Of a DNA stretch of 26,609 bases, positions 8,020 through 15,561 are shown in pieces. The notes below the pieces were generated by a model. It was not told the origin of the DNA. It did no database searches and worked only from the letters and a program-made list of their open reading frames with translations. The stretch covers positions 1 to 26,609 of the forward strand of contig CBFIHN010000021.1 in NCBI GenBank assembly GCA_965662575.1, written 5' to 3'. Source of the DNA: CBFIHN01 sp965662575. GTDB lineage: Bacteria; Pseudomonadota; Gammaproteobacteria; Francisellales; CACEW01. Position numbers and translations under genes: made by a program. Numbering within the stretch: position 1 is the first letter of the stretch; each line of letters opens with the position of its first letter.

Positions 8020-9812
8020 TTTTTAAAAATGCTTTAGCGCGATTAGGCCAGGACTTCCACATTCACGGAAATCCTTTAGGACTGATTGGCAATGCTTTCA
8101 TTAGATATCCTATCAAAAATTTGATTGGGCCAGTGTGTTGGCAACAGGCTATATTGTTAATATTTGCTCTTCTGACTGCCGATGTTGTTAATGCCTCCGT
8201 GGAGGCAAGTATTAACCGTCAGCAAGTTGCTATGGGACAAACATTGACTTTGCGTATCAGTTTGCCTGAGGCAAGTACCCAGCCAAACCTATCGCCATTG
8301 GCTCAAAATTTCGACGTATTGGGGCAGAGCACGAGCAGTCAAACGTCGATGATTAATGGTAAAACTACGTCGAGTAATCAGTTGATTGTGACGCTGATGC
8401 CGAAAAAAATAGGGCGGTTGGTCATTCCTAAAATTCAAGTGGGTAGTGATTATACTCAGCCAATAACAGTGACTGTTCGCCAACGTCAAGCGACAGATCT
8501 TGGTGGGCATAAAAGTAATTTGTATTTAGTGGCATCATTGGGGCAAGACAGTACCTATGTGGATAGCCCGATTATATATACCTTAAAACTATATGATGCG
8601 GCAGGCTTGCAAAGTGGGAGCTTTGAGCCGCCAGCGATGAAAGGTTTTACTCTGCAAACACTTGGTAAGCCCGTGCGTTACAGCGATGAGCAACAGGGTA
8701 AAGTCTATCAAGTGAATGAGCAACGTTTTTTGCTGACGCCAAAACGATCTGGTAAGTTGACAATTCCTCCCATGGCTTTTCGTGGTCGTGTGGCAAGTGG
8801 TTCGTCGCAAGGCTTTGGTGGTTTTTTAGGGTTTTCTTCTGGAAAGCCAGTGGTTTTTACCAGTAATGCTTTAACGTTGAAGGTGAAAGCCATTCCGCCG
8901 GGGCTTACCTCAGATCAATGGTTGCCAGCCGATCAAGTGACATTGACCCAGCGTTTTTCGCCAGAGGCGCAACATTATCAAGTCGGTGTGCCGCTAACAC
9001 GGACAATTACCGTCACTGCCGTAGGTGCCTTAAAAGGTCAATTGCCTGATCTGCATCTCACCGCGCCAGCTAATGCAAATGCTTATCCAGATCAGCCAAT
9101 ATTAAGTGAACGTTATACCACGCAGTACCCTGTCGCTACTCGTGTGTTGAAAATAGCCTATATCCCAACCCAGCAAGGTAAGCTAACTTTTCCAGGGGTG
9201 TCTGTTGCTTGGTGGAATATCAAAACAAACCGTGCACAAACGGCAATGCTGCCAGCGATTAGTTTTACCATTAAGCCAGGTAAAACCATCGCACAATCAA
9301 AAGCGGTTGCTGTGCCTCAAGCACAACCGGTGCCCAGTGCACAGCCGGTAACACCAGCAACGCATATCATGGCGCAGCATCCAGTTGATAAGACATGGCG
9401 ATATGTCAGCATCGTGTTATTGATACTATGGTTGTTGACCTTGGTGATTTGGTTATACAGCGCTCGTCGTCGTGCCCGATATGGAGTCGTGTCTTCTGAG
9501 TCTGTGCCGTCCGTTAAGCAAGCAATTGCAGCTATCAAATCCGCTTGTGATCAGGCAGATATAAAAGTCTTGCAGCAGGCAGTACTGATTTGGGCAAAAG
9601 CACAGTGGCCAGGACGGCGGTTATTGGTTTTAGGCGATATAGCTTACTGTGACGGGGTTTCACCTGAGTTGCTTAAGCTTCTAGAGGAGTTGGACCAGGC
9701 AATTTATCAGGCAGGGCACTTTGATCACTATGAGCAGTTATTCGCGTTGATTAGAAGACAAAGAAGTCCGCGTGATCATTCACGGCAGGTTTTGTCAGAC
9801 CTATACAGCTAA
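8016..9812 (+). CDS. batD: BatD oxygen-tolerance family protein
   Basis: A 598-residue protein of the BatD family: a large periplasmic region of beta-sandwich repeats (for example VEASINRQQVAMGQTLTLRISL and LYLVASLGQDSTYVDSPIIYTLKLYDAAGL), a membrane helix at residues about 461-482 (YVSIVLLILWLLTLVIWLY) and a cytoplasmic tail. The ATG at 8016 overlaps the batC stop as ATGA and has AAGGGGAA five bases upstream, so this start is well supported. The N-terminus is unusual: about 35 residues precede the hydrophobic signal (residues 36-56, likely cleavage after VNA), longer than a normal signal peptide n-region. It closes the moxR-bat operon. Its role in the Bat complex is not known in detail. Confidence 0.9.
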   Translation: MIFKNALARLGQDFHIHGNPLGLIGNAFIRYPIKNLIGPVCWQQAILLIFALLTADVVNASVEASINRQQVAMGQTLTLRISLPEASTQPNLSPLAQNFDVLGQSTSSQTSMINGKTTSSNQLIVTLMPKKIGRLVIPKIQVGSDYTQPITVTVRQRQATDLGGHKSNLYLVASLGQDSTYVDSPIIYTLKLYDAAGLQSGSFEPPAMKGFTLQTLGKPVRYSDEQQGKVYQVNEQRFLLTPKRSGKLTIPPMAFRGRVASGSSQGFGGFLGFSSGKPVVFTSNALTLKVKAIPPGLTSDQWLPADQVTLTQRFSPEAQHYQVGVPLTRTITVTAVGALKGQLPDLHLTAPANANAYPDQPILSERYTTQYPVATRVLKIAYIPTQQGKLTFPGVSVAWWNIKTNRAQTAMLPAISFTIKPGKTIAQSKAVAVPQAQPVPSAQPVTPATHIMAQHPVDKTWRYVSIVLLILWLLTLVIWLYSARRRARYGVVSSESVPSVKQAIAAIKSACDQADIKVLQQAVLIWAKAQWPGRRLLVLGDIAYCDGVSPELLKLLEELDQAIYQAGHFDHYEQLFALIRRQRSPRDHSRQVLSDLYS

Positions 9813-9831
9813 TCACATTTGGAATGATCAC

Positions 9832-9889
9832 AGCGTCACGGCTATTTTTGCCTCAACATGACTGTTACTCACCTTGTAACCGTCACGCT
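9832..9889. repeat. Imperfect inverted repeat between convergent batD and exporter genes
   Basis: AGCGTCACGG (9832-9841) pairs with CCGTCACGCT (9880-9889) at nine of ten positions, with an inner GTTAC/GTAAC pair (9864-9868 and 9876-9880). It fills the 75-base gap between converging genes and may help end transcription from both sides, but there is no clear T-run. Confidence 0.35.
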
Positions 9890-10829
9890 ACGCCTTAGGT
9901 GTTGTATTTTTTGGATGTTTAGTTGCGGTGATTTTTGCCCTGACATTGATAAAGATAGCAGCGATAATAACTAGCATGCCCAGGCACTGAGTCCAAGAGA
10001 TGTCCTCGCTAAGGCATAGCCAGGCAATGGCGATAGTGCTTAAAGGCATGGTTGTGGTGAATAAAATGGCTGTACTGTTGTCAACTGTTCTACTGCCTAT
10101 CACCCAAAAGATGATAAATAATCCAGAGGCCAGGCCTATGGCACAGATGATAGACCATTGTGTCAGTGTGATTGTGTTGAGGTGTAGTAAGTGGGAGCTA
10201 ATCACAAAAGGTATGCTAAGCAGAGTATTAATACCATTGCAAATTGCTGCATAGAGTAATACAGGGAGGCGGTTGGGGTGCATCCTATTGAAAATATAAT
10301 ATAAAGCCTCGGGGATAAGAGATAGAAAAATTAGTAAGTCACCGATTAAGGAATAATGTGTACTACTTTGGTTTAGCTTAGATAATGCGATGATGAGAAT
10401 GCCAAAAGTGGCAGTGATAAGACAAAATAAGTAAGATTTAGTCAGGCGCTCACCGAGCAGTAAGATAGCCAATAGTGTGATCATCATGGGCAGTGCACTG
10501 GTGATAATGCCAGCAATATTGGCATCAGTGTAATGTAGACCCGTAATTAGCAGCAGATTAAACAAAATGCCCGCGCAGGTCGATTGTAAAATAATAAATA
10601 GCCAATCCTTTCGCTGAAGCTGTTTCATGCCAATAGTATTGTTGTTGGTCCGGTTAGGCATCAGTTGATAGAGCAGCCACAGTACCATTGTGGCAATAAA
10701 AAATCGAAAGCTTAATAAGGTAAAGATAGGGATGGCAGGCGTGAGAAACTTGGCGCCGACAATATTAATACCAACCATGAGTTGTGAGACGAATAAAAAG
10801 GTGTAACCACGGTAGTCTTTATGTTCCAT
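9888..10829 (-). CDS. EamA/DMT-family transporter
   Basis: A 313-residue polytopic inner-membrane protein with about ten hydrophobic helices in two EamA halves. The first half contains NIVGAKFLTPAIPIFTLLSFRFFIA and the half-end signature GITSALPMMITLLAILLLGERLT; the second repeats the pattern with TAILFTTTMPLSTIAIAWLCLSEDISW. These repeated 'small residue, proline, LxLxE' endings are characteristic of drug/metabolite exporters; substrate cannot be read. I start at ATG 10829, which has a GGTGA-like Shine-Dalgarno about six bases upstream; a GTG at 10838 is possible. It converges with batD and is followed upstream by a repeat island, so it is a single-gene unit. Confidence 0.88.
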   Translation of the reverse strand: MEHKDYRGYTFLFVSQLMVGINIVGAKFLTPAIPIFTLLSFRFFIATMVLWLLYQLMPNRTNNNTIGMKQLQRKDWLFIILQSTCAGILFNLLLITGLHYTDANIAGIITSALPMMITLLAILLLGERLTKSYLFCLITATFGILIIALSKLNQSSTHYSLIGDLLIFLSLIPEALYYIFNRMHPNRLPVLLYAAICNGINTLLSIPFVISSHLLHLNTITLTQWSIICAIGLASGLFIIFWVIGSRTVDNSTAILFTTTMPLSTIAIAWLCLSEDISWTQCLGMLVIIAAIFINVRAKITATKHPKNTTPKA

Positions 10830-10865
10830 ATAAATCACCCAATGTACTTTTATTTCACAGTCATA

Positions 10866-10979
10866 CCCGAGCTTGTCACGGTAGATTTAACGCCTTGGGG
10901 TTTTTAAACAAAGTGACCAGGCGTCCCTAAAGTTGCCGTTAATGCGCGGCTTTGCCACAAAGGTGACAGATGGCTCGGG
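10866..10979. repeat. Small palindromic intergenic element
   Basis: CCCGAGC then TGTCAC (10866-10879) is mirrored by GTGACA (10963-10968) and GCTCGGG (10973-10979) in inverse orientation, with a small spacer difference. Outside, TCATA on the left faces ATCA on the right. About 114 bases end to end, with no reading frame of note. It looks like a small inverted-repeat element or a palindromic RNA unit. Confidence 0.45.
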
Positions 10980-10985
10980 ATCAAT

Positions 10986-11004
10986 ACCCCGCTACTTGCG
11001 GGGT
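10986..11004. terminator. GC-rich hairpin, terminator-like or repeat-derived
   Basis: ACCCCGC, loop TACTT, then GCGGGGT forms a perfect seven-base-pair stem. The following bases (GGTTTATTA) give only a weak T-rich tail. No gene ends here on the plus strand, so it may belong to the surrounding repeats rather than act as a true terminator. Confidence 0.4.
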
Positions 11005-11013
11005 GGTTTATTA

Positions 11014-11157
11014 TGGAGCTGTTGCAAACCAATTTCTAGCGGCACTAGCGTCGTTGAAAAAAATGAAAAACTGCTCATTTATTCGGTATAAACGCCGCTT
11101 TTTTAATTTTTTTTCATTTAGCTATTGCTCGCTATAAACCAGCTTGCAACAGCTCCA
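11014..11157. mobile_element. MITE-like element, 144 bp, with inverted termini and TTA flanks
   Basis: The ends are perfect inverted repeats (ATGGAGCTGTTGCAA at 11013-11027 and TTGCAACAGCTCCAT at 11144-11158), continuing imperfectly inward for about 40 bases (CTAGCGGCAC...TAGC against TATAGCGAGC...TAGC). A TTA flanks both sides (11011-11013, 11158-11160), as expected of a 3-bp target duplication; IS5-family elements of the IS1031 group are known to duplicate TNA. There is no transposase. A diverged copy of its left part lies at 25888-25955. The IS5 link is inference from termini and duplication size. Confidence 0.6.
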
Positions 11158-11295
11158 TTACGGCAGATTGTGCCGGGTTTGTGGGGTGACTGCAATGAGT
11201 GTCAAAACTTTTTCTTTTTCAAAAATCCTAAGTTTTTTTCTGCTTATAGTCATCACACCTCAAGATGAAAAAATTTTAGCAAACATTCTGTATAG

Positions 11296-11325
11296 CAATA
11301 AAAAAGGCCGCTTTAGAGCGGCCTT
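11296..11325 (-). terminator. Rho-independent terminator of rpmB-rpmG
   Basis: Read on the minus strand, AAGGCCGCT, loop CTAA, AGCGGCCTT forms a perfect nine-base-pair stem followed directly by a T-run (TTTTTATT). It lies 39 bases past the rpmG stop. The best terminator in the window. Confidence 0.88.
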
Positions 11326-11363
11326 GATCAAATCACCTACGGTGCACTTTGGCACAGGGTACA

Positions 11364-11534
11364 CTATTTGATTTTCTTTTCTTTGTATTCAACATGTTGG
11401 CGAATAACAGGATCATATTTTTTCATGACCATTTTTTCAGGTGTGTTCATTTTATTTTTTGTAGTGGTATAAAAATGACCTGTACCTGCGGTAGATTCTA
11501 ACTTAATTTTTTCAACTTTTGATTTTGCAGCCAT
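11364..11534 (-). CDS. rpmG: 50S ribosomal protein L33
   Basis: A 56-residue protein beginning MAAKSKVEKIKLESTAG and continuing TGHFYTTTKNK, then KKYDPVIRQHVEYKEKKIK, an obvious match to bacterial L33. It has no CxxC pairs, so it is the zinc-independent (C-minus) form. It binds the large ribosomal subunit near the E site. AAGGAG lies six bases before the ATG. It follows rpmB by ten bases, the normal rpmBG order in gammaproteobacteria, and ends before a strong terminator. Confidence 0.97.
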   Translation of the reverse strand: MAAKSKVEKIKLESTAGTGHFYTTTKNKMNTPEKMVMKKYDPVIRQHVEYKEKKIK

Positions 11535-11544
11535 GATTCGCTCC

Positions 11545-11781
11545 TTAAACTTTTTCGCCGCGTGCGCGGATGTCAGTTAATACGGCATCAATACCTTTCT
11601 TATCGATAATGCGCATACCTTTGCTACTTAGGCGTAATTTGACGTAACGGTTTTCACTACCAACCCAAAAGCGATGTGTATGTAAGTTAGGTAAGAAGCG
11701 ACGCTTAGTCCGGTTGTTTGCATGGGATACGTTGTTTCCCGTAATTGGGCGCTTGCCAGTGACTTGACAGACTCTTGACAT
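11545..11781 (-). CDS. rpmB: 50S ribosomal protein L28
   Basis: A 78-residue protein with the L28 signature: MSRVCQVTGKRPITGNNVSH, then RRFLPNLHTHRFWV and the C-terminal RLSSKGMRIIDKKGID. Length and sequence are typical of gammaproteobacterial L28, a large-subunit protein. GGAG sits eight bases upstream of the ATG. It is the first gene of the rpmBG unit, with a promoter about 90 bases upstream. Confidence 0.97.
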   Translation of the reverse strand: MSRVCQVTGKRPITGNNVSHANNRTKRRFLPNLHTHRFWVGSENRYVKLRLSSKGMRIIDKKGIDAVLTDIRARGEKV

Positions 11782-11864
11782 GGTATGTTCTCCAAAATCA
11801 TTGAAAGGGCTTTGTACTTACAGTTATGCAAAGGCCTTTGTCGAGGGGTAAAATCCAGTGCGAC

Positions 11865-11893
11865 TTTATACCAGGAGTTGCTTGTCATTGCAA
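11865..11893 (-). promoter_or_regulatory. Promoter of rpmB-rpmG
   Basis: On the minus strand, TTGCAA (11893-11888) and TATAAA (11870-11865) are separated by 17 bases, about 85 bases ahead of the rpmB ATG. The -35 matches TTGACA at four positions, the -10 matches TATAAT at five. Confidence 0.6.
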
Positions 11894-12008
11894 GGAAATC
11901 GTTGAGGTGAGTTTGAAATTAAGTGCTTTTTTGTTAGGCTGATGGGCGTGGTTTACGAGTGACAAGTCACGAGTTCCCGATTTGATTGGCGACAATAGGA
12001 GAAAAAAA

Positions 12009-12713
12009 ATGAGTGTTCATCTTGCCGCGAAAAAGGGTGACATTGCCGACGTGGTTTTGCTGCCAGGCGATCCAATGCGAGCTCAACGTTTAGCCGAGAA
12101 ATATCTCAAAAATGCTGTTTGTTATAATGAGGTGCGCGGTGCCTATGGTTTTACTGGTGAATATCAAGGTGAGCGTTTGTCTATTCAAGCGACAGGGATG
12201 GGTATGCCGTCGATGTCAATCTATGCGCATGAATTGTTTGCAGACTACGATGTCAAAACTGCTATTCGCATTGGCACCTGTGGGGCGATACAACAGCCTC
12301 TTGCTATTGGGGATGTGATTATCGGTCAGGCAGCCAGTACAGATTCACAGATGAACCGTCTACGCTTTGCTGGTAAGGATTTTGCAGCTACCGCCTGTTT
12401 TGAGTTGGTAAAAAAGGCGGATGCGGTTGCAGCAAAGAACGCATTAACCACTCATGTCGGCACTGTGTTAACTAGTGACACATTTTATGATGAAAATACG
12501 GAATCCTGGCAAAAATTTGCTGAGTATGGTGTGTTAGCTATTGAGATGGAGACCGCCGCTTTATATACCTTAGCTGCAAAATTTTCGCGTCAGGCTCTGG
12601 CCTTATTCACGGTGAGTGACCAGTTGATTACGCAACAGCGGGCTTCTGCTGAAGATCGTCAAAATAGTTTTGATCGTATGGTGGAGCTGGGTTTGGGCGT
12701 CGCAGTTTCCTAA
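12009..12713 (+). CDS. deoD: Purine nucleoside phosphorylase, DeoD type
   Basis: A 234-residue enzyme of the hexameric DeoD family, which splits purine (deoxy)nucleosides with phosphate to base and (deoxy)ribose-1-phosphate in the cytoplasm. Visible motifs: phosphate site LLPGDPMRAQ, ATGMGMPSMSIY, RIGTCGAIQ, the purine/ribose site IEMETAALYTLA, and VSDQLIT near the end with the catalytic Asp. The ATG at 12009 is preceded by AGGAG seven bases upstream; an earlier in-frame ATG at 11982 lacks this and adds residues not found in the family. It stands 57 bases before aceE, which appears to have its own promoter, so co-transcription is uncertain. Confidence 0.95.
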   Translation: MSVHLAAKKGDIADVVLLPGDPMRAQRLAEKYLKNAVCYNEVRGAYGFTGEYQGERLSIQATGMGMPSMSIYAHELFADYDVKTAIRIGTCGAIQQPLAIGDVIIGQAASTDSQMNRLRFAGKDFAATACFELVKKADAVAAKNALTTHVGTVLTSDTFYDENTESWQKFAEYGVLAIEMETAALYTLAAKFSRQALALFTVSDQLITQQRASAEDRQNSFDRMVELGLGVAVS

Positions 12714-12726
12714 CCGCTGCCCTTAT

Positions 12727-12735
12727 TGCTATACT
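12727..12735 (+). promoter_or_regulatory. Extended -10 promoter of aceE
   Basis: TGCTATACT (TG at 12727-12728, TATACT at 12730-12735) is an extended -10 element 35 bases before the aceE ATG. No convincing -35 is present, as is common with extended -10 promoters. The same nine bases form the promoter of the HTH-ATPase gene at 25801-25809. Confidence 0.5.
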
Positions 12736-12770
12736 CCCTTGTCTTTTCATCTTTGCGAGGATCTTACCCC

Positions 12771-15437
12771 ATGGATCATAAAACTGATATCGACCCCCAA
12801 GAAACAAAAGAATGGCTTGATGCCTTAGATTCTGTTATTAGTGAGGAGGGAGCTGACCGGGCACTTTACCTTTTGTCGCAGCTGGGAGATAAAGCCAAGG
12901 CGTTAGGCTTGAGTAGTGACTATACCTCAGTTAATTCGCCCTATATGAATACCATCAAGGTCGAGGATCAGCCTACCTATCCTGGGAATTTGGCGGTCGA
13001 GAAACGTCTCGAGTCCTTGGTGCGTTGGAATGCGGCCATTATTGTTGATAAGGCTAACCATGCCAATTCTTCTTTAGGTGGTCATATCGGTAGTTTTGCC
13101 TCCAGTTGTACCTTATATGAAGTGGGGCAAAACCATTTCTTTAAAGGGGCGAGTGAAGATCAGCCAGGTGACTTGGTTTTATTTCAAGGGCATGTGGCAC
13201 CGGGTATGTATGCTCGATCATTTTTAGATGGCAGTAAAACCCAAGAGCAATTAACCCATTTTCGTCGTGAAGTCGATGGCAAGGGTATTTCCTCGTATCC
13301 GCATCCTTGGTTGCAACCAGACTATTGGCAATTCCCTACTGTATCGATGGGGCTGGGGCCGATGACAGCAATTTATCAAGCACGTTTTATGAAGTATCTA
13401 CAACACCGTGGCATTAGCAATACCGAGGGTCGTCAAGTGTGGGCTTTCTGTGGTGACGGTGAAATGGATGAGCCAGAATCGATGGGAGCCATTACGCGTG
13501 CTGGTCGTGAAAAGCTGGATAATCTTAATTTCGTCATTAACTGTAACCTTCAGCGTTTAGATGGCTTGGTCAATGGCAATGGTAAAATTATTCAAGAACT
13601 TGAGTCTAGCTTTAAAGGTGCAGGTTGGCATGTCATTAAAGTGGTTTGGGGTAGTGATTGGGAACCCTTATTTGCTCAAGACCATCAAGGCCTGCTCCTG
13701 CAATATTTGGAAGCGGCTTGCGATGGTGATTTCCAAACTTACCGCTCGCGTGGTGGTGCTTATATGCGCGAACACTTTTTTGGCCAACATCCAGACCTGT
13801 TGGCTATGGTGGCGAATTTAAGTGATGATGATATCCATGGTTTGTCGCGAGGGGGGCATGATCCGGTTAAAGTATATGCAGCCTACCATGCGGCGGTTAA
13901 TCACAAGGGTCAGCCAAGTGTTATTTTAGTCAAAACAGTCAAAGGCTATGGTATGGGGCATGCTGGTGATTCGCGTAATATTGCGCATAATCAAAAGAAA
14001 TTGAAATCTGACGAATTGGCCCAGTTCCGTGAATTTTTCGACATTCCTGTCAGTGATCAGCATGTTGAAGATATGGCATTTTTTCATCCTGGAAAAGAGT
14101 CAGAAGAAATTCAATATTTGCATGCACAACGCCAAAAGTTGGGGGGGTATTTACCCAAGCGTTTTGTCAATAAAGAACAATTGCTTATCCCAAGCCATCA
14201 AGATTTTGCCAAACGGTTGCTCAATGGTACTGGCAATGAGCGCACTATGTCGACGACGACGGCATTTGTACAGATTCTGACAGCGTTATGCAAAGACAAG
14301 CAAATCGGTCAGTTGTGTGTGCCTATTACGCCAGATGAATCACGTACTTTTGGCATGGAGGGTCTATTTCGTCAATTAGGTATTTATAATTCAGACGGTC
14401 AAAAATACACCCCAGAAGATCGCGAACAGGTGATGTATTACAAAGAAGCGGAAAATGGCCAAATTCTGCAAGAAGGGATTAATGAGGGCGGGGCATTTTC
14501 ATCGTGGATTGCTGCAGCCACTTCGTATAGTGTGCATAACCAGCCGATGATTCCCTTTTATATTTATTATTCCATGTTCGGTTTTCAACGTATTGCTGAT
14601 TATGCTTGGTTGGCTGGTGATATGCGAGCACGTGGTTTCTTATTGGGTGCAACAGCAGGACGTACCACATTGAATGGTGAGGGTTTACAACATGAGGATG
14701 GTCATAGCCATATTATGGCTGGCCTGATTCCAAACTGTGTGAGCTATGATCCAACCTATGCTTATGAGTTGGCCGTTATTATCGAACATGGGTTAAAACG
14801 CATGTATGTTGACCATGATGATGTGTTCTACTATATCACCATGATGAATGAAAATTATGTGCACCCAGCAATGCCAAAAGGCTGTGAGCAAGGCATCCTT
14901 AAAGGGCTGTATTTATTGGATTCCTGCAGCGAACCAAGAAAACAGCATGTTCAGTTAATCGGCTCGGGTACCATTCTCAAAGAAGTCGAAGCTGCCGCCG
15001 AGTTGCTTGAAAAAGACTTTGCTATTAGTAGTGATATTTGGAGTATGACGAGTAGCAACGAGCTTTACCGTCAGGGTATGGAAATACGTCGTTGGAATAA
15101 GCTCAATAGCGATAAAAAACAGAAAACAGCTTACATTACCGATTGCATTGCAAGCCGACAAGGTCCTGTTGTCATTTCAACAGACTATATTCACCTCTAT
15201 GCAGATCAGTTACGTGACTTTATCCCGCGTACTGTTGAGACTTTAGGAACGGATGGTTTTGGTCGTAGTGATACGCGTGAAGCGTTACGCGCGCATTTTG
15301 AAGTTAATCGTTATCATGTTGTCTTGGCTGCTGTACAAGCCTTGGTTAAAGATGGCGTAGTTAATCAGACGATGATGAAAGAGGTCATGAGTAAATATCA
15401 ATTGCAAGCAGATAAAATTAATCCGTTGTATGCTTAA
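12771..15437 (+). CDS. aceE: Pyruvate dehydrogenase E1 component, homodimeric type
   Basis: An 888-residue thiamine-diphosphate enzyme, the usual length for gammaproteobacterial AceE. It decarboxylates pyruvate and acetylates the lipoyl groups of E2. The N-terminal segment (PQETKEWLDALDSVISEEG) is the E2-binding end. The ThDP motif is GDGEMDEPES with NCN downstream (VINCNLQRLDG), and the conserved HEDGHSH-like segment appears as LQHEDGHSHI, followed by CVSYDPTYAYELAVI. I start at the ATG at 12771, with GAGG ten bases upstream. An upstream in-frame alternative adds residues unlike the family. aceF follows after 124 bases; lpd (E3) is not in the window. Confidence 0.97.
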   Translation: MDHKTDIDPQETKEWLDALDSVISEEGADRALYLLSQLGDKAKALGLSSDYTSVNSPYMNTIKVEDQPTYPGNLAVEKRLESLVRWNAAIIVDKANHANSSLGGHIGSFASSCTLYEVGQNHFFKGASEDQPGDLVLFQGHVAPGMYARSFLDGSKTQEQLTHFRREVDGKGISSYPHPWLQPDYWQFPTVSMGLGPMTAIYQARFMKYLQHRGISNTEGRQVWAFCGDGEMDEPESMGAITRAGREKLDNLNFVINCNLQRLDGLVNGNGKIIQELESSFKGAGWHVIKVVWGSDWEPLFAQDHQGLLLQYLEAACDGDFQTYRSRGGAYMREHFFGQHPDLLAMVANLSDDDIHGLSRGGHDPVKVYAAYHAAVNHKGQPSVILVKTVKGYGMGHAGDSRNIAHNQKKLKSDELAQFREFFDIPVSDQHVEDMAFFHPGKESEEIQYLHAQRQKLGGYLPKRFVNKEQLLIPSHQDFAKRLLNGTGNERTMSTTTAFVQILTALCKDKQIGQLCVPITPDESRTFGMEGLFRQLGIYNSDGQKYTPEDREQVMYYKEAENGQILQEGINEGGAFSSWIAAATSYSVHNQPMIPFYIYYSMFGFQRIADYAWLAGDMRARGFLLGATAGRTTLNGEGLQHEDGHSHIMAGLIPNCVSYDPTYAYELAVIIEHGLKRMYVDHDDVFYYITMMNENYVHPAMPKGCEQGILKGLYLLDSCSEPRKQHVQLIGSGTILKEVEAAAELLEKDFAISSDIWSMTSSNELYRQGMEIRRWNKLNSDKKQKTAYITDCIASRQGPVVISTDYIHLYADQLRDFIPRTVETLGTDGFGRSDTREALRAHFEVNRYHVVLAAVQALVKDGVVNQTMMKEVMSKYQLQADKINPLYA

Positions 15438-15463
15438 AACTGGGCATGACAACCTATCATGAT

Positions 15464-15490
15464 GTCATTCCCGTGCCGACAAGAATCCAG
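15464..15490. repeat. Degenerate REP-like sequence between aceE and aceF
   Basis: GTCATTCCCGTG at 15464-15475 followed by AAGAATCCAGC resembles one degenerate arm of the GTCATTCCCGCG...CGGGAATCC palindromes scattered in many bacterial genomes. The same 12 bases occur at 21478-21489, also intergenic. Too decayed to fold well. Confidence 0.35.
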
Positions 15491-15561
15491 CACAGTCTGG
15501 TGACGTTTGGTAGGGTAGCTGGCTCGCATAATCAAAATATAAGAAAACTAGGAATTAAAAA

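Noticed and set aside
11144..11371. Plus-strand frame of 75 codons beginning inside the MITE-like element
   Set aside because: It starts in the right terminal repeat, crosses the rpmBG terminator and runs antisense into rpmG; no family similarity or Shine-Dalgarno.
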